Positions 35,986-46,555 of a DNA stretch of 64,000 bases are shown here, piece after piece. The stretch lies in NCBI RefSeq assembly GCF_964275005.1, contig NC_092695.1, forward strand, positions 15,577,697-15,641,696, read 5' to 3'. Position 1 is the stretch's first letter, and each line of letters starts with the position of its first letter. The notes under the pieces are model-generated. The model was not told where the DNA came from. It ran no database searches and was given only the letters and a program-made list of their open reading frames with translations. The position numbers and the translations under genes are program-made. The DNA comes from Diadema setosum (taxonomy: Eukaryota; Echinodermata; Echinoidea; Diadematoida; Diadematidae).

Positions 35986-37533
35986 TTATTCGCATCGTAG
36001 AGGACCAAGTGTCAGGTAGCCTGTTTCACGTTTTCCTCCTGTGTCCCCCAACCGAACGTCAGTTACTGGAAGATGTTCTTTTTCCGTGATCACACCAGAG
36101 TCGGACACAAACTTCTTTTGGTTGGCGTCACAGTTGCAGAAGCCGTCACCCTGGCAAGTGCCCGAAACGCCACAGGCGCACATGCCGCTGTTGATGGGCG
36201 CTCCTGCCCAGCTCTCGATAATGTTTCCGTTGATATCTGTCCAAAAGCCGTAGGTGCCACCTTCTCGCGATCGAGTCATGAGAACCGCTCCTCGGCAGCG
36301 ATACTCGAGAGTCTGCGAGCACGCCCGAGATATCGAGGTCAGGGCCCGAAGCTGTTTCACAGTGGCATTGTAGACAGGACCGAGACTAAATTCGCCAGGA
36401 CCCTCGAATCCGATCACTTTCTTAACTCTCATTTCGGAATGATTTACTACGGTAAATATCTTAGAAGTTCCCTCTGGACGGGTCTCCATTTCACACACAA
36501 CATCAAATGGTTTTCCTCTGCCAAGTGGGTCTATGGCATATACGGATTTCCTCGGTGACCACATTCCGCGATTGAAAATATCATTACATGTTGCTGCATA
36601 CGGCGGTGATGTTGGTGGAGGCGGTGGGGTTGGTCTCGTCGTTGGCTCCGTGGTTGTCATTGTTGTCGGTCTCGTCGTTGGTGCTGTGGTCGGGCGCGTG
36701 GTCAGTCGCATTGTTGGTCTCGTAGTGGATTTCGTAGTCGGCCTCGTGGTGGGTCTTGTAGTTGGTCGCGTTCTGACGGGTGGTCGAGTGGCCCTTGGTC
36801 TCTTCGGCTTTCTTCGAGGAGGAACTGGACGCGGTGTGACACGAACGGGAGGTGGGCGTTCTTGCGGAGGTTCCCGGGGCCGTTGCTCCTGGCGTTCCTG
36901 GGCGCGCTGTTCTTGGCGTCCCTGTGGACGTTGCTCTGGGCGTTCCTGTGGGCGTTGTTCTGGACGTTCTTGTGGGCCCTGCTCGGGGCGTTCCTGTGGG
37001 CGTTGTTGTGGATTGCCCCCTTGATTTAATGGCTTCTTTCTCTGTCGTTTGGGTTTGTTCTCCGTATTAGTGCCTGATCTATCTTCTCCTGGCTCACTTC
37101 TGTCTGGTGTACGCTGATTTTGTGTACTTGGAATAGGTCTACTTTGATTTGGTCGCGGCCTTCGTCGAGGTGGAAGAAGAGTTGGCTCAATGCCGGGTTC
37201 TATAGGTGTCAATGTTGGTTCGATCCCAGGTTCTACTTGTGTCTTGGCGGACTCAGTGGCAGCCACGATATCCCCCTCCACGGGATCCTCCTTGAGGGTG
37301 CCACCAATCGCCTCCAAAACCTGATTCATCCGATTTTCTAAGGCAGCCAAACGTTCGAACACAGTAGTCAACTGTCGCTCCTGAGAGAAGTAGAAATAAT
37401 CGAACGTTTCGTACAAGACTTGGTTCTGCATATCAGCTATATCTTGGACTGTATAAGCCCGAAGCTGGGCATCTGTCTCCTTTGCGTAGAAAATGGTCCA
37501 CAAAAGGAAGAAGCAAACAATGAAGCGTGCCAT
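35986..37533 (-). CDS. secreted coiled-coil / CNTNAP-type fibrinogen-like protein, paralogue 3 with long stalk (515 aa)
   Basis: The largest paralogue is intronless, with ATG at 37531-37533 in context ATCATGG and a TAA stop at 35986-35988. It has a signal peptide (about residues 1-22, ending TDAQ), the conserved block YTVQDIADMQ (27-36), and a predicted coiled coil to about 77. The stalk (about 80-312) holds a duplicated EPGIEPTL (101-119), a strongly basic Pro/Arg/Gln region, RPEQRPQE-type octapeptide repeats (about 176-225), and TTRP repeats (about 254-302). The head (C316-C514) keeps all ten cysteines (316, 347, 405, 413, 452, 454, 460, 466, 468, 514) and the contactin-associated-protein signature CACG...CNCD...HLPVTDVRLGDTGG...GPLRC. 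NHS and NAT are potential N-glycosylation sites. WAGAP replaces WGGAP, and the final glycine of the other two is absent. Secretion is predicted; binding partner unknown. The Thr/Pro-rich stalk is likely O-glycosylated, by analogy with mucin-like stalks. Confidence 0.93.
   Translation of the reverse strand: MARFIVCFFLLWTIFYAKETDAQLRAYTVQDIADMQNQVLYETFDYFYFSQERQLTTVFERLAALENRMNQVLEAIGGTLKEDPVEGDIVAATESAKTQVEPGIEPTLTPIEPGIEPTLLPPRRRPRPNQSRPIPSTQNQRTPDRSEPGEDRSGTNTENKPKRQRKKPLNQGGNPQQRPQERPEQGPQERPEQRPQERPEQRPQGRQEQRAQERQEQRPREPPQERPPPVRVTPRPVPPRRKPKRPRATRPPVRTRPTTRPTTRPTTKSTTRPTMRLTTRPTTAPTTRPTTMTTTEPTTRPTPPPPPTSPPYAATCNDIFNRGMWSPRKSVYAIDPLGRGKPFDVVCEMETRPEGTSKIFTVVNHSEMRVKKVIGFEGPGEFSLGPVYNATVKQLRALTSISRACSQTLEYRCRGAVLMTRSREGGTYGFWTDINGNIIESWAGAPINSGMCACGVSGTCQGDGFCNCDANQKKFVSDSGVITEKEHLPVTDVRLGDTGGKRETGYLTLGPLRCE
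36628..36774 (-). repeat. in-frame 12-bp minisatellite coding TTRP
   Basis: Part of paralogue 3. Reiterated Thr-Thr-Arg-Pro codons (about residues 254-302), with some units drifted to TTKS, TMRL, TTAP and TTEP. All retained changes keep the frame. Such tracts commonly change length between alleles. Confidence 0.85.
36859..37008 (-). repeat. in-frame 24-bp minisatellite coding RPEQRPQE-like octapeptides
   Basis: Part of paralogue 3. About six tandem units of RPQERPEQ and variants (GPQE, GRQEQRAQ, ERQEQRPR) at about residues 176-225. Absent from the other two paralogues, so it arose or was lost after duplication. Confidence 0.88.
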
Positions 37534-37591
37534 GATGTATGACTTCAGACGTGAGTCTCAAAACTCTTGATCCTTTACTATAATACCATTC

Positions 37592-37599
37592 TTTTAAAG
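37592..37599 (-). promoter_or_regulatory. candidate TATA-like element for paralogue 3
   Basis: The minus strand reads CTTTTAAA/TTTAAAAG about 60 bases upstream of the ATG. A second A/T-rich site (TATTATAG) lies nearer the start. Inference from position only. Confidence 0.28.
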
Positions 37600-39129
37600 C
37601 AGTGAGACGTTAATCAACAAGAAAGATGTATGATGATTTGGTGTAGATGGCCTTGAAATTTCCAGGTCTTCTCGCTATGATGTTGTTAGAATTTAGGGAG
37701 CAACCTGCAATTGTAAGGCGATACACCGATCATTGTCGTCCCTCTACTCGACATTTCAGTCACGACGCCAAAGTCAAGAATTCGCTGTCACTTAAAACTG
37801 AGCGCGACGACTCGAAGCAGACGATACAACACTCAGGTGACATCATGCTTCAAAACCCGAGGGATACTGCGGAAATTGGTACTGTCTGAGCCAATCACGA
37901 GGACTGTATGAAAATGCTTCCGCTCCGTCATACGTCCGTCACTCCCATTGGTTGAAATTAATAACTCTTGTTCAGAGTGCAAATATAACGCATGGTTATC
38001 ATGTCATATCTCTTGGCATTTTATCAATCGAATTACCCTTGTAAGTCTCAGAACTTTCTTACTCATCGCCGGTCCCATCATCTGCTTGGAATATCAATGA
38101 TTTGATCCGCGATTTATGGGAGAAATCGGTACCTATGTTTACTTACTGTACAATACAATGATAGAGCACATGTTGGCAATTTGTAGATAATCTGGTTAGG
38201 ATCAGAAAGGTAGTTGAAAGATAAGAAAAAGAATGAGTGAAAAGCCAGATGTTTTGAAGTCCAGACAGCACATAATTATTACTCGACACTCCGATATGAA
38301 TTACATGTACGCAAGTATAATTCAGGTGATAATGAGTGCATACAGGAATTCGACAATAAATTTGCACCAGACTTACTCCCAGATGACCGATAATTTATAT
38401 TGCTGAAGCCGAAATATTACAAGAAGTAATATTAAAGGAAAAATTGCACATTTTTAATCCTCAGTGTCAAAATCAGAGATGCATATTGATCTAATACTGG
38501 AACATGGCAGAACTTCGAAAAGCCCCCATATAAGGTCTGCGAGCCCATGGTTGATATCTGTTCAACAAGATTAACAATGGTCACTTTATTAATCAATGAG
38601 CCTTATTTAGATGAATGATAATGCAGTTTGCTGTTTAATGGAACAATGATGTCAAATTAATGCATTAGTGAGACCAAAAAGATGACACAATAAAAATTGT
38701 CAAATTTCACCGCAGTAGGACAAATGGCACAGAATGCATGAAATTATAACATTTTGAAATGTTTGTGAAGCCTGCTTATGTGTTTCAAAGGAGTTGTTAT
38801 ATATTTCTATATCTGATGTCCTGAGCCCCGCTACATAAAACTGTTATAACTTAACATATTTTGATGGTAATTCTGCGATCAATTGTAACTATATAGAAGC
38901 ACTATTCCATAGCAAATCAAAGCCAAGAAACCCCTGATGGTTGCCACTGCATGCAGCGTTACCATTAATTGGAAAGTTTCCATAGTTTTATGCAACGGAG
39001 AACTCCATTCAAGTCTTTGCATGTACGGTTAGAAAGAAATTATCTAAAGGGCAGGACAGCGAAATTTCATTATAAATTTCATTGCAATCAGTAAGGAATG
39101 GGATGATAACAATTCGTGTAAATTCTGCC

Positions 39130-39184
<55 letters not shown>

Positions 39185-42100
39185 GAAAATAAACAAAGGA
39201 AAAACTGACCAAAAACAAATGATGAATGGTGAAAGCTTTGAGCAAAGAGATCCCGATGGAAACCCATTTTCTTTGCTCAAAGTTTTCACCATATATACCT
39301 GTATATTAATAGTTGTACAGTAGTCGAGAAGCATGTGAAGTAAATTCTGCCTCACCGATTATTGCCTTCGTTCTCCAATGTTAACACATTTGAAATAATC
39401 TCAGTAATTGATCTTGAACTTTTCTCGCTAGCCTTATCATTGTACGTTATATTGACTGTTGCCCTTTTTGTTTACTAAGCAATGATATGCATTGTTAACA
39501 AATGACTTCATTTATGCACCCCTCTCCAGGGGTGAATGTGAAGGCTGAAACACTTACGGGAAAAATGCCAAAAATTGGCATCACGCCGTGTCCAATGAAA
39601 AAAAAAAATGTGTCGTTTTAAGTTGATAGAAACCCCTTAAAATGCTGACCTCTAGAAAAGACCAGTGCCCGTATGCAAATGAAAGTAACCCTAATTGTTG
39701 CAATTACACTGGCCTGTGTTCAAAGGTAAACAATCACTGAAATGACTTGTGGAAAATGGCTTGTGTTTAAAGGTGAACGATCACGAAAATGACTTGCAAG
39801 TCGCATCATCTAATTGCATATGTCAGCTCTGTATGTGGTTGTGAAATAACAACATAATTGTCTCAAAAAAGTATGTGAAACTTCCACCCTTCTGTTTAGC
39901 CAACTTGAGTTCGGAGTGGCATTGTACTTTAAAGGTAGCACTTTAAAGGTATGTAGTTGCCTAACCGCTGTGATGGATGTAGGGGTGCCGGATGTAATGG
40001 ACTCTAATCAATAGCTAATGTCAGAGTTGATTTTCCTATGTTGTATCGCTCGCATAATTATCGAGTCAAGGAGTTGACGAAATTGCGGCAATCTTGCGTA
40101 TTTGAAATCTGAATAAATCGGTCAGATGAATATGGACTTTACCATATTCTGTATAGCTACGTCTGCATTGTGTGCTGTTGAAACATTCTTGCAGTAGCCT
40201 GTTGAAAACTAAAGCCTGAGAAAGGGACGTAGTACAACTTGTGTAATTATGTAGTATTTTCACATGACGCAGAACTGTGCTTTGTCATGAATCTATCAGT
40301 CAACCATCTGCGTTATAATGGGCTGATAATATCTATGGAGAAAATTGTACACTTTTCAATTCACAGCAGTCATGCAAATTTTCATATTCTTCGTTTGTAA
40401 CATCAGTGTTGACTGGATGAATTTATTCAAGTTGTGTGCTGACTCTATAAGGTAATTCGCACTTTTGGGCAAGCTGTGACAGATTTAATGAAAGAAATTC
40501 CATCTCTGTTGGTTCACGTTTAGCTTGCGAGAAAAGTACATTCCACTCGTCGAAATCACTTTTGGGAATAAGAGATGATTATCAGCTTGTAAAATTATTA
40601 TTTTTTATTCATGTAGAAGGCGAGAGAGAGAGAGAGAGAAGGAAGAACATTCAAAATTGGAAAAGCAAAGCAGAGAAATAATTGGCAAGTGGTAGTAAAG
40701 GAGTGGGGAGATTGAAAATAAGGAGAGCGGGACAAGGGGATGAAGGGGGGGGGGGGAGGTTGGGTTACAGGAAGGAAATTGAACTCTTGTGTCTTCTAAT
40801 CTTGGCTCTCCACTCCAGTACAATTACTTTGCTTAACGATTTCTTTTCTCTACTCACTGTAGGCGTGGTTGTTATTGAACATACTCATTAAAATCAGTTC
40901 ACAAATACCATACATTCCATTAAATTCAATGAGATTCAGTAAATAAACGAACGGAAAAATATGAGAGAAAAAAAAACCAAAAACCCGCAGTCATCACGGT
41001 AGAGCAAAATCACACACCAACCAGGGGATTGCCTGTAAGCCTATACGGTTGGCAGAATAAATATACAATGTTTCTATTTTGTGGGGATACTGTGTAGACA
41101 CAGCAGGTCAAGTAAAACGCAAATGTTGGTCATATTCCAGAGACACTCTCTGTAACGATACGTATTTCCACCGGAACGGAGGCAGTCATCCTGTGGCCTT
41201 TGCTTGTTGAGTGCCATGTGGAAGTGATCCTTTAATGTTTCGTTACCATTTTCTGGCCCATCCCCCCCCCCCCCGACAGTTTAAGTTACACATTCCGAAA
41301 ACATAAATCATTATGAATTCCACTGTTAATATGGCACTGAGAAAGCACAGGGGGAAAATCTAAATGATGATGACATATTACCAAATTTGAGTTTATTAGA
41401 CATGAAAATATAACGTCGTTCCTTACGCCCAACACCTTGTTTCCAGTGTAAGTGGTCTTTATCATCACGACACATATTAGCTGTAGATATCCTTCATGCA
41501 CCATCTTTTTGTTTTTGAAGACATGAAAAGTTAATTATTTTGATTTCAAAGCTTCGCTACCCATATCAGATAGCTTATGTACGAGCTTGAGTCAGGCATT
41601 TGACACAGGATTTGCCCTCATACGATTCAGAAAATATACATCATAAGTAAGAATTTCTTTAATTACACTGTACTATAATGTGATCTTCTTGTCAGCAAGT
41701 TAATTTTGATGTACAATATCAAGATAAGATTCAGTTGTTTTCTAAGGATGTGAAAGCAAACTTTGATGATGTTACTCAGCAAGCACGGAGCTCTAAAAAT
41801 GAATGTAGAGCCATCCAAGAAAGTTCAATGTTCTTTCCCAAAATGGCCCACGTCTCGTAATGTTCAGCTTCCCCAAGCCTGTGTCCTCAAGACTAAATTC
41901 TTTTAGACAGGATGAACGTAATACCACGTTTCGTCGAGACACCACGGGGAAATGAAGATCTTTGGCACTTCTCCCGGTTGACTAGCAACCGCTCCTAACT
42001 AGGTTCGCTTTTGACTCTGTTATTTGTGTTTGTTGCGTCTCATCCGTTACCATGGCAGTCGAACTTTTCGTTGCATGATAGGGAGAGGTGCGGTCTTTTT

Positions 42101-45100
42101 CTTTTCATTCCAGAAATATGATGAAAATAAGGCGAACCCAGAACGTCGGCCAAAGTCCTATAATTACCTGCTAGATATGATTGTGTGTGAACGGAGAGGA
42201 GTTCACAGCTCAACTTGTCAAATGTACCCAACATGGACCAGACGTGTGAAGGTGTAGATGTAATATAAGTTTATCATTAGAAATAGATTGACAAACAAAC
42301 AAACAAACAAGCAAAGATAGGCATACTTGAGATGATGCCAAACAAGGCATTCTTCTTGCTGTAAGTTCAATACAGTTCATTTAATGGTAACAGGTGCAAA
42401 GAAAAACAAACACATTTGTTTGTACAAAAAAAAAAAGCAACAGCAACGAAGTCAGGATGACACTTCACAATATCGGCCTGCCTTAATTGTCAAACCTTGC
42501 TTTGCAATGGTCTTTCTAGTAGAAATTAAATCTAAATATATCACTTGAAAATTGCTTACCTAAAAGAATGAATAAACATCACAGTCAAACACTGACGAGT
42601 TCGTATTCTGTGATATTTAAATGATACATCCACATAATTGGGATACAATTCTCGTTTTTATTTTGTTTGTCTTTTTTTTTTTTGTCGTGTTCATGCTAAT
42701 ATTTGTTTGCGTTACTTTGTATATTTCTGCTTTCACCGTGGATACGTTTTTGCTGTTTGATATAGATATGTTTATGAATATTATTCGGGGCCTCTTGGAA
42801 TACAACTGCTCATTGGTGAATGGGCTACCCTGTCAAACGAATGAAAATAAAGAGATAAATAAACAAGCAAATAAATAAACAAAATGATAGATAACATACT
42901 TCATTATATTCTTGTGATAGTTGACATAATGCATTTATACCCGTGATTGTTCTGTAGTTGGACACCAGTCTCTATATGGACTGGGCATTTTAGAATTCGG
43001 TTATCTGACTTGGCCTTTCTGTGCTTCTAGTCATCTGGCTTACAGTAATAGGCCTACAGCCCTTCAGGCTGATGTTTTCATGTGCAAGTGATCGTCGGAA
43101 CAGAGAAGAGCACACGTACAGTTAACAGCGGCAACCCATTCGGCGAGCATACTGCAATTCCAATTCCTGGTCATGTTGATGTTTATCTTCCATTATGTGT
43201 TTATATTTATTTTGGGCCGGCCATCTTTTCAAGCAATGCTTACAATGGCGGCCCTCTGCAAAATCGCTTCTTAACTACAATTGTTATTGTAATCCCTGCT
43301 GCATAGACATGCATACTGTATATTATATCATTAATTTCCTTTTATATCGTTGTTTATGCAAGTCAAACGACTCTGTTTTAAATTTACTTTGTATGTTTCC
43401 CACATGTTCATGATTATGTAACTTATATGTATATTGATTTGCAGAAAATAAAGTATCTATCAAATAAAATAATCTTGAGATCTCCTAGAAAGTACGCCTC
43501 AAATTTTCATTGAAAATCGTGCAGAGGAGCTCTGAATGTATCAAAAGCTGCTTTGTCGCATGAATGACGCGATACTATATTTTAGTTTGTTTACTAAACC
43601 AGCAGAACCTATAGGTAGCATCTAAAGAAAACAATTTGTAAAGAGCGGCGTTTATCGACAAATTGATCTTAGTGATGACCAGATCCCAATAACAACAGTC
43701 ATGTCAGGAATCAGGTTAGATTGACATCGGCTAAGCTGCGGATCGAAGACTTGTACAATCATCACGCAAGGATAATCTCCGCGAATAACACCGTGCCGAC
43801 TGGCCGGGTGTGTACCTTAGGGAGAGTGCTCGTCAATCATCCGATAACTCAAGTGACTTCCTCTTCCCACACCCATCTCCTGAGCCCTGTTTTAGAAGGG
43901 AGTATTCTCCGGAAGATGATCGTTGGAAAGAATTGTTCTCCATTTGTGGCTGTTTACAGTCATGTGACTCACGTTGCTAGGAAACCATAAACAACCATGC
44001 ATCTCATACACCATCAAGCTGGTTGTACGACTTACAGACAATAACAAATCAGATAACATATTTTGGATTCATGATTTGCGCAGATCAAAAATCACCTTCA
44101 TGCTATAACTTCCTTATTTTGTCGTACCTCAGGGTAGTCTGGCCCAAGTCAAAAACCTGCTATGCAATAACAACGTCTTACTCTCCCTCCTTAAGATTTT
44201 TACTTTAAAAATATCACAGACATCCACTCTCACCCAACAAGACAATCCGATAAATTTCGTGATCCCAAAACTGCAATAACTCTTAAATCCATAATATAAG
44301 ACAAAGTGGACCAGACGTGTGGAACTCATCACCTGCTGCAATTAGAATGGTCTCTGTATTCATATTTGAAAACTGTATAAACGTGTTTCTTTGTCCATGT
44401 AAATGTTTTGACAGCTTTGGTGTATAGGCTGCATGTGTACCGGACGCGAAGCTCCAAACAAGTTCTTTACACTCTGCAAAAATGTGTGACCTGTCAATGT
44501 GCAATGTGTACTGAATGCACAAAATATGTGAAACCCGTCCTGACCTGACGTTTTGTTGAGAGCAATGAAAAACAAGTTTGAGTCAATGATACGGATGCGA
44601 TAGATTAGTTGTATTTCCTGCTGTACGCTTTCCTTTCTTTTTTTTTTTCTCTCGAACCCCAAACATTTTTTTTTTTTCAAATCTGCAAGAATATAGAGCT
44701 TTGTTTAAGCTGTAGCCCTTCTATTCTTTGATACTATAATATATCGCTTCGGCTTATTTCGACTTATTGACGAAAGAGTAGTATCAAATGCGATCAAACG
44801 ATTTTAATCTTTATGTGTATGGGATGATGATAAAGAAATCAGTAAATCAAAACCAATTAAATATCAAATAAGTCCTCTTTATATTCCTAGATGATTCTTA
44901 TTATGATTAATTTCTATTTCTTATGAACCAAATTATCTTATATTACTTGCGATTATTTTCTTTAAATGGAAATAGATAAATGGAATGAAATTAATTAGTC
45001 ATAATATAAATTGCAATGACTTCCAGAAACATAACATTGTTAGTAAACCTAAAAAACTGAAACGTCCAAAAACAAACATGATTTAAAAAAGACATCAATA

Positions 45101-46493
45101 ATTGAGCATTTAAGAAGATGAAAAGTTATAAGGTGATACACACAATATTTTAATGGAGAACATTTTCATATTACATACTTCATTATCTATAGTATTCCCA
45201 TATTATATGTGTAATGTTGATACAGATATCAATAAATCAAATCAAATCAGAATATTTGTAAGACCTCTTTAACTTCTAGGGTGATTTCGATAAGGTTGTA
45301 TTTCCATATACTTTAAAAACCAGATATGGCATCCAATCCTAACTTTATAAAATTTCTAAGAATGATGCCATCTTAAAATACAAAGATGAATATGATTTCA
45401 ACAAACCACAACAAGAACAACAATGGAGCAAATAGAAAATAACTATACTTGCTGAAACGCGCAATATTTCCATTGGAAACCTTTCGTTTTGCATTATATG
45501 TCTCCAGTATATGTCACTGCATCATCCATTTTCCCTCCAGCTTTCCAAACCTTAATAAAACCCACACACGATATGTTTTATGGAGAAGGTTTGGTCTGAG
45601 TCTAGTGCAGGATGTCTTTAATGAGTCGTCTTCTCACTGCTAGACCAACCTCCTCCGTCTTGACAGTCCGAATTTCCGTTTCTCTGAATAACGTTTTGTC
45701 TCTGAGCTTAAACATAACCAGACATTTCATCTTGCATTTATTCTCACTCTGTCTCCACCTCACTTGCTTCCTTTTTCCTCTTTCTTCTGGTTTCCCCTTT
45801 GTCATCCCGTTGCAAATTTACGTCACCGTTTTCTTCTAGCGCATTTGTACAGGTATAGTGGGATTTTCGCCAGATCCAGAAACGATCTAGACCCTGAGCA
45901 ATCGTGTGTGTTCTGCGCATGATCACATCTTGCCAGTTCTACTTCATCTCAGTCTGTCCCCTCACACTTTTTCCCTCCCTAACACAAACACACACACACA
46001 CACGCACACGCACACACTTCTTTCTCTCCTCTTTACCATGTATTTCACACAGTGACAGCAAAAACATCGTCATTTATATTGATTGTTGTTCGGGTATGTA
46101 TTCCATCTACACACGCATTTTAAACGTGAGTTCCCTGTCATACATGACAGACGACTTTGTAATTAGAAAAAAAGAAGTGAGTGAGAAGGAAACTCTAAAT
46201 CGCATGATCAAAGTGAAATAATGCCACCTCCCCCCGCAAAAACAAACAAACAAACAAACAGTCAGTGAAATCGGACAAACATTAACCAGACAATGACTTT
46301 CAATGATAAATAGTACTCGACACATTCGTCTTTTTCTCGTTTTTTTTTTAATGCCGTAATTTAGGTACTGTTGCATATTTTTCTTTATTTCTGCGAAAAA
46401 TGATTATGTTACCGTCTCAGAATATGTGTTTATTTTCTTCAGCATTCCTGTAAAGTTATGTCAGACTGATTATACTATTAAAGATGCATTGCC
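37600..46493. other. intergenic, microsatellites and decayed repeat tails
   Basis: No gene recognised in almost 9 kb. Visible items: (TA)n(CA)n at about 39132-39184; a two-unit tandem repeat of about 49 bp (about 39713-39802, sharing TGTGTT.AAAGGT.AAC.ATCAC); (GA)n near 40620-40640; a G tract near 40746; (CAAA)n near 42295; (CA)n near 45986-46016. Two AT-rich stretches end like LINE 3' tails: AATAAAGTATCTATCAAATAAAAT near 43446-43470 and AATAAATCAAATCAAATCAG near 45230-45250. Neither is preceded by a readable ORF. Confidence 0.5.
39228..39290. repeat. hairpin beside a (TA)n tract
   Basis: GGTGAAAGCTTTGAGCAAAG pairs with CTTTGCTCAAAGTTTTCACC (one mismatch) across a loop of about 20 bases. TA-rich runs lie on both sides (39132-39184 and about 39291-39305), so it may be a small element in or next to TA repeats. 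Confidence 0.75.
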
Positions 46494-46555
46494 TCATCTT
46501 AGCACAAGATGAGCCCAAATTAACGTTAATTTGGTCTCATTTTGCTCTAAGATGA
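46494..46555. repeat. 62-bp hairpin centred on AACGTT
   Basis: CATCTTAGCACAAGATGAG(C)CCAAATTAAC pairs with GTTAATTTGG(T)CTCATTTTGCTCTAAGATG. The ~30-bp arms have a few mismatches and no loop. It lies in AT-rich DNA with no gene nearby. Fold-back relic or small structured RNA; not resolved. Confidence 0.8.

Noticed and set aside
36041-37070. Plus-strand open frames of up to 163 codons across paralogue 3
   Set aside because: Antisense shadows of the minisatellite-coded stalk; the repetitive Val-Gly and Arg-Ser composition mirrors the stalk codons.
37195-37225. GGTTCGATCCC resembling a tRNA B box
   Set aside because: It is coding sequence in the stalk of paralogue 3 and has no partner A box or cloverleaf.
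43721-43990. 89-codon plus-strand frame
   Set aside because: No recognisable motif, no splice or promoter context, and length expected by chance in 64 kb of six-frame sequence.
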